A DNA stretch of 64,000 nt from Heterostelium album PN500 (taxonomy: Eukaryota; Evosea; Eumycetozoa; Acytosteliales; Acytosteliaceae), in the NCBI RefSeq assembly GCF_000004825.1, contig NW_008805077.1, forward strand, positions 1-64,000, in the 5' to 3' direction. The notes under the pieces are model-generated. The model was not told where the DNA came from. It did no database searches and saw only the letters and a list, made by a program, of their open reading frames with translations. Numbering within the stretch: the stretch's first letter is position 1; every line of letters begins with the position of its first letter. Shown piece by piece: positions 21,621 through 32,698 of this stretch. A program made the translations under genes and the position numbers.

Positions 21621-24041
21621 GATTATTATAGATGCAAAAGCTTGGTATCATTTGGATCCAGATACAGCTAGTCCAACACCAACTTATTGGGGATCGATTA
21701 GTTACAGTGCACATATCGAAGGTTTAGTAATGTATGGCGGTTACAATACAGAGAGTGAATCATTTTGGACCTATAAACTAAATTGTGATTGTTTTGGAAG
21801 AGGTGGTTGCTTCTTTGGTATTTGTAATTGTTTCTCTGGTTTCTTTGGTGATTACTGTCAGAATTCAAGTAAGTAATGGTATTTTAATTGTTTATTTAAT
21901 CATTGTTTTAACTAACCAATCATTATTTATTTTTAAATATATATTTAATAGTTGATGGACCAATTCTTTTAGGTTTAGGTTTAGCTATTTGTGTACCGAT
22001 CTTATGTTTTGGTTGGTGTGTACTAAGATGTGCACCATTAACTACTAGAATCAAAGTATTAACAATGTCTATAATTGTAAATATCAATCTATATCTAGAT
22101 CAATCCTGGATAAAATTAAAACTTTATATTAATACTAACTACTACTACTGTTTTTATTATATATATATATAGGTTACTTCAAGTTTATTATTTATTTCAG
22201 TTCAGACATCACTTGCATCATGGTTACCTGTCTCGATTCTCTCATTATTGACCGGTCTAGGTGGTTTATACGGTATTATGAAGAGTAAAAAATCAAAGGT
22301 TCTATTTATGTTGATCGTTGCCGATGTACTTAGTTTAGCTGCTGGTGCACTTGGTTTAGTTTCATATTTACCTTCTTGTATGCTTGGAAATTGTAAAAAT
22401 GAGTATGTTGTTTTTATTGTTTCTTATATTTTTTAATCATTCAAAACTAATATTTATTTATTTATTTATTTCTTTGTTTTTATTTATAGTGCAAATGGAT
22501 CATGGTTACCAAAGTTTGCAATTATTATGTCATTTGTAGATGCTTCATTGTTGGTTTTAATATTACCTATCAGTTTAAAATTATATAGACATAGAAGACT
22601 GTTAGAAACGATTTCAAATCATCCTTCACTTCCAACCAATAGTGTATTGATGTCCAACATGATATCAGGTTTGAATCCATTGATAAAGAAGTTGGCTGCC
22701 GATGGTTCACCCAACGAATCACAACAAGATACCAATCAGAAAGCAATCAACTATCTCACAAAAGAGAGTAGACTTCGCACAGAGTTGAATCGAATTAGAA
22801 TATCTAAAGCAACAGAGTAATTATCTATAAAGATAGCTTTATAAATTGATATCAATTTGTTATTAACTATTCTTTTTTTAAAAAGTGAAATTAGAATTAG
22901 AATTGATAGAGAAAACGTATTGGAGGATTCATTTAATCAAATATCGATCCTACCTACCAGTCTATTGATTCAAAATTTCAATGTTAAGTTTGTTGGTGAA
23001 GAAGGAGTTGATATGGGTGGTCTAAAGAAAGAGTGGTTTTCATTACTGTTTAAACAGTTGTTTGATCAACAATTTGGTTTATTCACTACGAACAGTAACT
23101 ATACGCTCTCGATCAATCCAAACTCCTATCAGAATAGCGATCATCTAGCACTCTTTTATTTTGCCGGTCGAATGGTTGCCAAATCAGTGTCGGAAGGCAT
23201 CCATCTCGAGCACACCTTCTCGAGAACGATCTACAAACTCATCTTGGGTAAACCGACCAGTCTCGACGATCTCATCTATGTCGATGCCGAATTCCACAAG
23301 AGTTTAATGTGGATCCTCGAAAACTCGATCGAAGACATGGAGGAGGTCACTTTCTCTACGACCGTCGAGCACAACGGTGAGATTCAACTGGTTGATCTTG
23401 TTCCTGGCGGTAGAGATATTCCTGTAAACGAGGAAAACAAACACGAGTTTGTTAAACTGCTAAGTGAATGGAGATTCAAACGTGATATTACCGATCAGTC
23501 CTATCAGCTTGTTCTCGGATTCCACGATGTCATTCCCTTGGATCTGCTCGGTGCTTTCAACGAGTGCGAACTAGAGCTATTCATGTGTGGATTGACAGAG
23601 CTCGACGTTGAAGACTGGAAGAGAAACACAATCTATCGTGGATACAATGCAAGTTCACACGTAATCGAATGGTTCTGGCAAGTCGTAGAGGAAATGGAAA
23701 TGGAAAGTAGAGTTAGACTCTTACAATTTGTCACTGGAAACGCAAGATTACCACCAACTGGTTTCCAATGTTTAATGTCTGCCGACGGACCAACTAAATT
23801 CCAAATTCATAAATCCTATGCACCTGATAATCAATTACCAGTCGCTAGAACATGGTATGTATATTTTTATAAAACTACTATTATCACCAATCGACCATTT
23901 ATTAATAGTTTATCAACTTGCATTTAAATAAATATTAGTTTTAATAGATTGGATCTCCCTAATTATGATTCAAAAGATCAACTCCAAAATGCAATAATGA
24001 TCGCGATCCAAGAAGGTTTGCCTGGTTTTGGACTGGCATAA
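20212..24041 (+). CDS. Transmembrane kelch-EGF-HECT E3 ubiquitin ligase
   Basis: Eight exons: 20212-20380, 20459-21523, 21632-21868, 21952-22076, 22173-22402, 22490-22816, 22886-23854, 23939-24041; 1074 aa. Order: signal anchor/peptide about 41-57 (SVFLFLFLLFNIVAS); attractin-like kelch repeats about 57-460 (RWGHSCSIFND, LFMFGGLRNNSEVLDDLWVF, GRFGHTAAFIQDRFVVYGGF); one EGF-like module about 463-488 (CDCFGRGGCFFGICNC); about five TM segments between 493 and 645; a cytosolic linker; and a HECT domain about 725-1074 (VDMGGLKKEWFSLL, TGFQCLMSADGPTKFQIHKS). The catalytic Cys (TCFNRLDLP, C1041) has its codon split by the last intron, TG|T. The odd TM number puts kelch/EGF outside and HECT in the cytosol. 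Intron 2 is itself nearly open. Confidence 0.88.
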
Positions 24042-24176
24042 TGTTAATAAAAAATATTTTAAACTTTTTTCGAAAATTACTAATACAAATAATAAGAGTG
24101 ATATATCATTAATCTTTTTTGATTAAAAAGTGATGCATCACATTGGTCACTAGTTGATATTATTTTATTTTATTGA

Positions 24177-25898
24177 TTAAAATGAGTGAGTTATTACTAT
24201 TAATCCAATTAATAAGGGCAAACAGTTTAGCTTGATACAACCAAGTTGATAATAAATACTCCTTTTTTTATAAAAGTCATTACTTTCATTCTTTACATTT
24301 AGTCTGAGAGTATTAATTGTTGGTTTTTTAGAAATGAAGTATTTGTTTAGGATTTGCGAAAAAATATTTAGAACTGCACCCGCTGTCTTGATTGATGATA
24401 CTGTCATTTCAATTGATTGTAGCTTTGGATTAGTTGCTATTGGTTTGAACAAACGTATTAAACCAGGGTTCTCTTTTGTTATTTCAACTCTACCATCATA
24501 TTTAATTGATATAATAGATTGATTATTTGATAATGAGTTCAAAAAATCATTTGACATCTCATTTTCTGAAAATGAAAGGTGTCTAATTGTTGATGGAATT
24601 GCAGAGAATGTTGACAATTTAATACTTCCATTTAAATTGAGTGATGTAATTGTTTGGTTGTAATGAAGAAGATCTGATACTTCATTTGAATTACAATTAT
24701 TTAAAGTGAGTGTTGTAATGGTTTTGTTGGATTTTAATGATTTAATGAATAAATCATGATTACCAGATGATGAATCCAAATCTACTTCAAGTGAATTTAA
24801 TCTACCAAGACAATTTAAGATTAAATCTGGATTGGCATTGACTCTTTTAATCTTTAGTATTCTTAATGACTCCATTTGAAACACTTCTGCCATGTAATCT
24901 GGAACTAATACAGTATGATCGTCGATTGATATGGTGTTTACATAATATTTGGGGGATGTATCTTCACCTATAAACAATGACTCTGGTTTCAAAATAAGAA
25001 TGTCTCTTACTTTGTCAGTTAACAATTTATTGTTCTCCTGAATTGTGCTCGGTAACATTATGGACCAGTGTTTAACTTTGACCTTTGGAATTGACATTAA
25101 CCTTTCAGCTACCAAAGAATCATCTTTGTTGTTGTACTTCTCTAATACCAACTCGATTACTATGTCTCTTGTGCTGCGTGTTACTGGTTGCAATTCATTT
25201 AAAATGTCAACCAAGTGCTCATCAAAGTCTGAATGAATGGCTATAATTTCAAGAGTCTCCATTTTCATAAGAAATATTGATAATCTCTTTACCGATTCAA
25301 TCTTATTGTGCGATATAACACCAAAAATATCTAATCTCGAGTTTTCTATATTCAGCTTTATCTTTTTGATATACTTGGACTGTATAAGTGACCATGCATT
25401 AAAGTCTGTAGGTGCTCTAAGATTGTATCTATCAAGTACTGGTATTTTGAAGGAATCACTGAATAACTCATACTTGATAAGTAGATAGACCAATCTCTTT
25501 TGGAACCAATGAAACCATGATTTACAAACAAGTGCAATGCTAAAGATATTATTCATAGATTTTCTATTATATTTATATTTTGATTTATTATTATTACTAT
25601 ATTTATTATAATATCTATTCCTATTATTATTGTTTTGAAACTCTGCATAATAGAATACATCTAAATCTAGACGTGATAGAATTTCATGATGAAATATATT
25701 TGGTGATTGAATCTTTGTTTCTATTTCCTCCCTAAACTGTTTTTCTAAATTAATTAAATATTCGCAAGTATTATCATGATGACTCTGTTGTCTTGGGTTG
25801 TTGAGTCGATTTATATAACTGTTATATAAATCATTATTGTTTTCTAAATGACTGTTTAGAGATTCAATTAACCTCAAAAAATCATTATTTTTTGACAT
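24177..25898 (-). CDS. F-box-like leucine-rich protein, dictyostelid-specific family
   Basis: Single exon, 573 aa. The N-terminal third has FHHEILSRLDLDVFYYA and IFSIALVCKSWFHWFQKRLV, an F-box-like segment interrupted by an Asn/Tyr/Lys-rich insert (NRNRYYNKYSNNNKSKYKY). The rest contains irregular LRR-like strands (ITTLTLNNCNSNEVSDLL, ITSLNLNGSIKLSTF, SLRILKIKRV). This is the layout of the large dictyostelid F-box/LRR families. The gene lies antisense, immediately downstream of the HECT gene, between that gene's true last exon and a decayed second copy of it at 26135. The C-terminal end (LPLLIGLIVITHSF) is hydrophobic. Confidence 0.7.
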   Translation of the reverse strand: MSKNNDFLRLIESLNSHLENNNDLYNSYINRLNNPRQQSHHDNTCEYLINLEKQFREEIETKIQSPNIFHHEILSRLDLDVFYYAEFQNNNNRNRYYNKYSNNNKSKYKYNRKSMNNIFSIALVCKSWFHWFQKRLVYLLIKYELFSDSFKIPVLDRYNLRAPTDFNAWSLIQSKYIKKIKLNIENSRLDIFGVISHNKIESVKRLSIFLMKMETLEIIAIHSDFDEHLVDILNELQPVTRSTRDIVIELVLEKYNNKDDSLVAERLMSIPKVKVKHWSIMLPSTIQENNKLLTDKVRDILILKPESLFIGEDTSPKYYVNTISIDDHTVLVPDYMAEVFQMESLRILKIKRVNANPDLILNCLGRLNSLEVDLDSSSGNHDLFIKSLKSNKTITTLTLNNCNSNEVSDLLHYNQTITSLNLNGSIKLSTFSAIPSTIRHLSFSENEMSNDFLNSLSNNQSIISIKYDGRVEITKENPGLIRLFKPIATNPKLQSIEMTVSSIKTAGAVLNIFSQILNKYFISKKPTINTLRLNVKNESNDFYKKRSIYYQLGCIKLNCLPLLIGLIVITHSF

Positions 25899-26381
25899 TT
25901 TATCTAAATTAATGCTCTATTCCTAAAAACAATAAACATAGCTTTGATGAGATTAAAATAAATTAAATACATTTCACAAAACTTTTAAATTATTCTGATG
26001 TTAAAAATTAAATATTTAAGTTACCCCAGCACACATCTTTTCAAAAGATTTTGTAAATTGCTCCTCTTTGAAATTCAATTTTAAAAATCTATTTTATTTG
26101 TTTATCACTGATCAAACTTTATTTATTATTATTCGATTTAATAGATTGGATCTCCCTTTTTACGATCATTTCCTGGTAGTTTTGATGAATGGCAAAATGT
26201 AATAAAACAAATATTTTATTTTTAAAAAAATTAATGGAAAATGAGAAAAGTTGAAAAAGAATTCTCAACTAAACAGGAGGTTCCTGATCAAAAACCAAAC
26301 CCAAAAAAAAATAAAAAGGCTTTTTGATTTTTTCAAAAAATCAATCACTTTTAATTTTACAATCAACAAATATTAATAATA
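25899..26381. other. Intergenic region holding the HECT tail relic
   Basis: Apart from the relic at 26135-26215 it contains AT-rich DNA, including the upstream flank of the F-box gene (minus) and of the lectin gene (plus). Confidence 0.55.
26135..26215 (+). pseudogene. Decayed copy of the HECT gene's last exon
   Basis: ttaatagattggatctccct is identical to 23941-23960, the start of the HECT last exon (FNRLDLP). Further on, cctggt..gttttgatgaatggca..taataaaa..aaatatttta parallels the end of that exon and its 3' flank (24021-24060), with the middle deleted and the reading frame shortened. It lies 2.1 kb downstream in the same orientation. No other HECT sequence is nearby. Confidence 0.65.
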
Positions 26382-27696
26382 ATGAGAGATAGAGATAGAC
26401 TTTGTATGAATGAGGTAATTTTTATACAATTCTTGTGGTTTTTTTTCCAAAGTGAAAATACCTCTTTGAAAATGTATTATTATATTTTTAATAATAGTAG
26501 TTTACTAATGAAATAAATTTAATTTAGACCATTGTCTCTAATTCAGCATCGAATTTTATAAAGAATGGTAGCTTTTATGCAGTCATGCAAAATGACGGAA
26601 ACTTTGTAATTTATAATTGTAGAACTTTCGTACCTTCTAATGCTGTATGGTCAACCGGAACACACAACAAATCAAACTATGCACCATTCAGATTAATTAT
26701 GCAACAGGTAACATTTCTCTTTGGACACAATTTCGATTACCTTCTTACCTTTTCCTTCACCATATCACAATACAGGATGGAAACTTGGTCGTCTACGATA
26801 GCAGAAATCACCCACTCTGGGCAAGTAATACTGATAGACAAGGAAGTCACCCACATACAATCGTCTTGAACTCTGGTGGAGTTTTGGAGCTTTTCGATTC
26901 CCATCACAGAATGTTGTGGCACTCCAGCAATCCACCAAGCTGTCCACCACCAAGTCATGGACGTCATCACCCACATCACCGTCCATCTCCAGCCGTTTGT
27001 CCACCAGCACCAACTGTAGTACAAGTACCAGTTCCAGTTCCAGTACCAGTCTATCCATCATACCCAACTGCCCCATCTCCATACCAACCAACTACTGCAT
27101 ATCCATCACCATACCAACCATCACCATCACCCTACCAACCATCACCATCACCATATCCACCTGCCACAGGTTACCCAGGTTCACAACCATATCCAGGATC
27201 TATTCCACCACCAGCCACCGGTTATCCAGGTGCCTATCCAGGATCGGTTCCACCACCCGCCACTGTTATCGTACAGCCAGTTGCTGCACGTCCAGCTCGT
27301 GCCGACACCATGACAGACAATGAAAGACTAGTCAGTAACGGTCGTAGTGTTATTACCTCTGAAAACGGTATATACCACTTGGTCATGCAGCAAGACGGTA
27401 ACCTTGTACTCTACAGAGGTAGCAAATGGGTGAATCAATATGCAGAGTGGTCAAGTAAGACCTATGGTGTAAGTCCACACTCACCTTTTACCGCAACAGT
27501 CACATCAGATGGTAATATAATGGTAATGGATGGTCACCACAGAATGATCTGGCAATCAGGTTCATCCTGCCACAAACAAGGACCATTCTATTTGCAAGTA
27601 ACCAACTATGGAAGTTTAAATCTCACCAACATTCATGGTGAACAAATTTGGAGTTCATCTGCACTCGTCAATTTCGTTGGATCTTTATTCAAATAA
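26382..27696 (+). CDS. Comitin-like protein with two bulb-type (B-) lectin domains
   Basis: Exons 26382-26414, 26528-26707, 26776-27696; 377 aa. Two mannose-binding bulb-lectin domains: residues about 12-125 (FYAVMQNDGNFVIYNCR, QDGNLVVYDSRNHPLWASNT) and about 246-372 (YHLVMQQDGNLVLYRGSKW, SDGNIMVMDGHHRMIW). Each shows QxDGNLVxY-type strands, and one such motif in domain 1 is split by intron 2. Between them is a roughly 115-residue Pro/Tyr/Ser-rich region (PSPYQPSPSPYPP, GYPGSQPYPGSIPPP). There is no signal peptide, as in Dictyostelium comitin, a Golgi/vesicle actin- and mannose-binding protein with one B-lectin domain and a GYP-rich tail. A bridging role between vesicles or bacteria and actin is inference. 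Confidence 0.82.
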
Positions 27697-28120
27697 ATGT
27701 TAGCACTAATCATACACACAATCCAATTTTGTATTCTTTTAAAAAACAAATAAACTTATTACCAAAGACATTCAACTAATTTTGTTTTTTTTTTTTTTTT
27801 TTTTTTACAGATGATCTTTGAATATATTTTTTAAATATTTCCTTAAGTTGACACCCTAATAGATAGTTTCTCTATCATATGATATCACCATCATAATTAA
27901 TAAGAATAATAATTGATTTTTTAATATTAATTTAATGATTAATGATTAATATTAGCTCAGTTTTTTTGAAGTCAATTTTTTTTTCAAAAAATGGTCCCAT
28001 TCTTTCAAAAATTGTCTATTTAAGTTTGTGGGTGTTTCAAAAAAAAACAAAAATGTATTAGAAAAATATTTTCATTTATTCATTTACTTTTTAAAGACTT
28101 GTAGAATATATAAATAATAA
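27697..28120. other. Intergenic, AT-rich
   Basis: 3' flank of the lectin gene and upstream region of the Ubl-BTB gene. Contains a T23 run near 27785 and several attaat tracts. No motif recognised. Confidence 0.6.
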
Positions 28121-29538
28121 ATGAGCATAAATACATCTATGAGTAATAATAGTTTACATCAAGCACTTGCATCATCGGCAATAATAAATAGTGGAACAAC
28201 TAGTAGTAATAGTAATTCATCTGGTAACTCTGTCATCAATAGCTCTGCATTGTTGTTCTCTTCTGGTTTATCTGCAATGAGCTCACCAAATAACTCTATT
28301 GTACCTTCTTCATCAACTACCTCTTCCAACACTTCACAGAACAACAGTAACAACTCTACAATAAGCAATACCAACAATGTTTCAAACAACAATACAAATA
28401 GTAACAGTAACACCACTGCTACCGGTGAAGATATAACTATAACAATATATCCTATCGGTATTAAAACCTATGGATGTTTACCTCCTTTTTTAATGAGTAA
28501 ATATTTATTTATATTAACTTTACAGTTCAGACATTTAAGTGCTTTATATAAATTAATAACAAACAAATAATAATAATAATAATAATAATAGGAAAACATA
28601 CTTTATTCAAAAGATTATTTGTACATGTTTCAAATAGATTTTGTATTGATGAGAATGAATTATTGTTTTTCTTTCAAGATAAACTGCTACCTGAACAATG
28701 CCCAAGCGATATAGGATTGGGCAATGGCGATATCATTGTAGTTCGAAGAGTACCACCAAAACCAAAAATAGCGAATGAAAGTAAACAAGCATCGTCACTT
28801 GTCTTGGAGATTGGATCTCTCTATGATAATCCTAGTTTCAGTGATATCTCTTTTATTTTGGATGATGGTTCAACACTCTATGCACATAAAAGTAATTTGA
28901 TCAAAACAACACTATTAAATAATTAAAACGATTTATATTAATCAAAATATCTATATCTATCTATTAGACATACTATCAGCAAGATGTGATAAATTTAAAG
29001 CAATGTTCCAAGGATCAATGAGAGAGAGCACTGAAAATGAAATTAAAGTAAATGAACACAGCTCTATTGTATTCAAAAAAATGGTTGAATATCTTTACAC
29101 CGATACTCTGGCCGAAGAAGGTGGAATAGATATGGTTTTAAAGTTAATCGTCATCGCCGATGAATATCTTTTGCATTCATTAAAGAGTAGGTAATTTATC
29201 CAACAACTATCAACTCTATAATAATATTATTTATAATTAATATTTTAATGTCTCTTTTCATAAATATAGATTTATGTGAACAAAAACTTATTACTGAAAT
29301 TAATATTGGCAATGCTCCTTTACTTTTTTCACACTCTGATACATACAGTTGCGCATTACTAAAGAAACACTGTCTAAGTTTTATTCTAACATCTATTAAA
29401 AAACTGGCTGCATCCGAAGAGTTTGATAGAGCGCTATTTCAATTCCCTAATCTTCTTTTAGAGATCATCAAAGAAATGGCACCATCATTTGACAATACAC
29501 CTAACAACACCAAAAGACGTAAGGATTTTGAAATCTAA
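28121..29538 (+). CDS. Ubiquitin-like domain plus BTB/POZ protein
   Basis: Exons 28121-28496, 28592-28891, 28968-29186, 29270-29538; 387 aa. An Asn/Ser/Thr-rich N-terminus (1-105) is followed by a ubiquitin/SUMO-like fold about 107-178 (DITITIYPIG, ELLFFFQDKLLPEQCPSD, GLGNGDIIVVRR; similar to Rad60-SLD/Ubl ends). A BTB domain spans about 206-305 (NPSFSDISFILDDGSTLYAH, then across intron 2 KNILSARCDKFKAMF, FKKMVEYLYTD), followed by a BACK-like helical tail (YLLHSLKN, SCALLKKHCLSFILTS). BTB proteins recruit Cul3; a Ubl on the same chain could mediate proteasome or substrate contacts. The donor of intron 3 (GTAGGT) is chosen because it alone keeps the BTB-BACK frame. Confidence 0.75.
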
Positions 29539-29750
29539 ATGATTGTTCAAACAATCTCTCTTCTGTAAGCAATCAAAGTTGAAATGAATCAATCAATCAA
29601 TTCATATTACATGTATAAATTTTTAATTTTCTTTTTTAAATTAATTAATTAAAGTTTTGATATAAATAAAATTTTAAAATAATGTATATAAATATAATAA
29701 ATCTACAGAACAAAGAGTATAATCTTTTTTTTATTTTTTTTATTTTTATT

Positions 29751-31371
29751 TCAATGAAATATTCTATTCCCTTTTTTCAATTGTAAATGTTCTATTTCTT
29801 CTTCTTCGATCTCCTGATGATTTATACTTTGATTGTCATCGTCAAACAACTCTTCTAAATTGCTATTACTCGTCTTTATCATATCTTGATTCGCACTATT
29901 TACATCTTTTATATATTGAACATGTTCAATTCCATTTTCATCGACAACGTTTGAAATAATATAGACTTCGTTATTCATCATTACTTTTGTGAGGAGTGTA
30001 CCATTTTCGTTGTTGGTGTTGCTATTCTCTTTGCCATTGGCAACATCGTTGTTGCCGTCTTCATCGTTCATTATCTTTATATTTTGTTCGGTTATTAAAT
30101 CCATCGATACGGCATTGACGTTGCGACCTGCAACTTCAACCTCCTGCACCAATAGTTTACGCTTTGCATAGTTTTCCAAAATATCTTTTTGTTTCTCTCT
30201 ATGCTTTGAAATCATAACCATTGCGACACCGACCAACACTACAAAGGCACCAACAATATTAAGTGGTGTCAGTCTCTCGTGTAGTACAATAGCAGCCATT
30301 ACAGCGGTCAATAATGGCTCCACACACAGATAGACCGCTACTGTAGTGGCGTCAGAGTTTTGAACTGCCCAAGACGATGCCCAAAATGTATATGCTGTTG
30401 CAAGAATCGCTGTATACAATAACACCAACCAATTGGTAATCGAAACATTTCTAAACTCGCTTAAATCTTTGACCACTCCAAGTGATAATGCAAAAACCGG
30501 AATCGATCCAAATGTAAATGCCCAAGCCATAATCTTGACAGGTGAAAATCCAGCTTCTTGAAGTGGACGTTGTAATAAAAGAAATCCAGAATACGCCAAT
30601 GTATTTCCAAGAAAACAAAGATTTCCAAGCAATAAATTCTTACCTGATGATGTACCATGTGCTAATTGTGTGAGATCAATCATTAAACATGCTCCTATTA
30701 CACTATTTCGGAAATAATATGTAATTAGTAAAATATATCAATATTTATATATGATTAAATTTTTATCAGTAATACTATACCTTACAGCAATACCAACGAA
30801 TTTTAATTTTGTTTTTCTTTCAAATCCAAGAATTACAGAGAGAAGTGTTGAAAAAATTGGAATAGCTGGTTGAGTAATTGCTGCATTTGAAGCTGTTGAT
30901 AATTCTAAACCTTCTAAAAATAACTAATAAACCAAATTAATAAAGTTGATGAATTAGATAAAAAGTGAATGTTAAACTTACTGATTGATTGATTGAAACT
31001 GCCATGATTCCAACTAAAAATAAGAACAACCAATGTTTTTTGTTGTTTGGTATCTGTTTCATTTGTGCTCTATCTATAATGAATCCGAATACCCACAGCA
31101 ACGGTGTTGCAAAAAGCAATCTATATGTGAGGAACACAAAAGGGTCCATCGATTTTAGTGCTATCTTTCCTAATATATAAAAAATGGCAAATACTAATTG
31201 AACTATAGGTATTTTGATAAAAAACGTTATTAAACTGATCAGATCTGAGTAGAACAAAAGATTGCAATAAATACCTGAAAGAAGTACTAAATGTACTTTT
31301 ATAGTTTTAAATGATGGCACTGTTAATGATCTTTTGAAACGTGCCCACCACGTCTCATTCATTTTCACCAT
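29751..31371 (-). CDS. EamA/DMT-superfamily transporter
   Basis: Exons (minus) 30982-31371, 30781-30923, 29751-30702; 494 aa. Ten hydrophobic helices in two EamA repeats: repeat one about 25-185 (FAIFYILGKIAL, PFVFLTYRLLFATPLLWVFG, FLVGIMAVSINQS) and repeat two about 205-350 (LAYSGFLLLQRPLQ, NVSITNWLVLLYTAILATAY, VAVYLCVEPLLTAVMAAIVL, ERLTPLNIVGAFVVLVGVAM). These are the marks of drug/metabolite transporters such as plant WAT1-like carriers. The roughly 145-residue C-terminal tail is hydrophilic and acidic (QSINHQEIEEEEIEHL). Substrate unknown; plasma-membrane or endosomal location is possible. Confidence 0.82.
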
Positions 31372-31617
31372 TTTCTAATATATATTTTTTATTTGTTATT
31401 ACAGATTATAAAATACAGAACACTTTAAAAAAAATTAAGAAAACGAAGGGTCACAACTTTAAAAAAAACAATTTATTTGAAACGACTGAAAAAAAAAAAA
31501 AAAAATCAGATGGATCAAATAATTTAATAATCTTGATCAGATTTTTACAAAACAGAAAATCAGTTTAAAAATTAAAATATCAATAATTTTTATTTGTATT
31601 ATTTTATTCATCAAGTT

Positions 31618-32141
31618 TTATTCTTGTTTTATAAAAGAATAATCCAATGCACCTGTTTGTGAATAAAATAACCATTTATTATCAGTCATTTTCGTATAGA
31701 TTTTACAAACTCTGCCTTTCCAATGGAACGGTTTACCAGTTTTATTCTCAATCCACAGGGTATCGATATCTACAACTGCTAAAGCTGCATCTTCTTCTTT
31801 CGAAACTTTAATATTTAACGTTTTTCTAATGTTATGTGATAAGTAATGATTTGAAAATATTTCATCATACATTGATTTCCATCTTTCAAAATTAAATCTA
31901 CCCTTTGATTTAAATCAACTAGTTAGACTTATTATCTATTAGAAGCTATGTAATATATATATACCATAATGAAAACCCAAGTGGTTGGATCATGGTCTCT
32001 GTCAGTTGGTGGGAAAGGCCAAACCATATCTGGATGTATCATATTTAAAAATGGTATTATATTTTGTTTATTCCAACATTCTGTTTCCAAATCAACCAAT
32101 GATTGAATATGTTTAATTATTTCATTATTATTATAATTCAT
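31618..32141 (-). CDS. SnoaL-like / NTF2-fold small protein
   Basis: Exons (minus) 31965-32141 and 31618-31902, 153 aa; the junction FIM|GRFNFERWKSMYDE keeps frame only with the acceptor AAAG at 31903. The sequence IQSLVDLETECWNKQNIIPF, HPDMVWPFPP, ALAVVDIDTLWI and HWKGRVCKIYTKMTDNKW LFYSQ follows the cone-shaped NTF2/SnoaL fold (DUF4440-like): helices, then strands ending in a Trp/Phe-rich sheet. Members range from cyclases to binding proteins; the function is not predictable. The short size is usual for the fold. Confidence 0.65.
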
Positions 32142-32698
32142 TCTTTTATTTATAAATGATAAATAAGTTTTTAATTAAAAATAAAAATCTAAATTTATAT
32201 AGCACCTTATGTACTCACATTTTGTTTTTGTGAAAATTTAAAGATTTTTTTTTATTGATTGTAAAACTGTTGTTCATTGACGGGATCTGTGCTTCCTTAA
32301 CTTATCATATGTGACCAGAGTATTCAGCGTGTGATATCAGCGATTGGATACTTTGGTGTTTGCACTGTGCCTAAAGAGTATACGTCGGTCATCTCCATCC
32401 ACTTGGTAAATTAAATCATCTGTCTGTAAGTTATCAACTTTGCATTCACCTTTTGTTATTGGTAGTGATACTCATAAATCTTCAACTCTTACATATACAT
32501 TAACATTTAATTTCTAAAAAAAAAAAAAAAAAAAAAAAAATTTGCCTTTTGTTTCAAAACAAATCAATAAACCGATTCATTAAAAATTTTGCAGAATATT
32601 TATTTATTTTTAATTTTAATAATATCTTTTTATTTATCTATTAATATCTATTTAATATTGTTGTTATTTAGTAGTATTACGATTACCACAACACTCTA
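32142..32698. other. Intergenic region with a possible non-coding exon
   Basis: Between about 32275 and 32430 base composition becomes clearly less AT-rich, then ends at ctgtct|gtaagt (donor at 32429). A poly-A tract and an acceptor ttatttag (32671) precede the BK channel ATG at 32699. This fits a 5'-UTR exon spliced to the channel's first coding exon, or a separate ncRNA. No tRNA or snRNA signature recognised. Confidence 0.4.

Noticed and set aside
21524-21631. Reading straight through kelch-HECT intron 2
   Set aside because: The stretch is open but encodes an Ile/Leu/Tyr-rich run in the middle of a kelch strand; removing it as a GTAAAC..TATAG intron restores DFDAKAWYHL.
23855-23938. HECT gene ending after RTWYVYFYKT with no last exon
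   Set aside because: The exon at 23939 restores the HECT signature TCFNRLDLP and the usual C-terminal tail, and the phases match.
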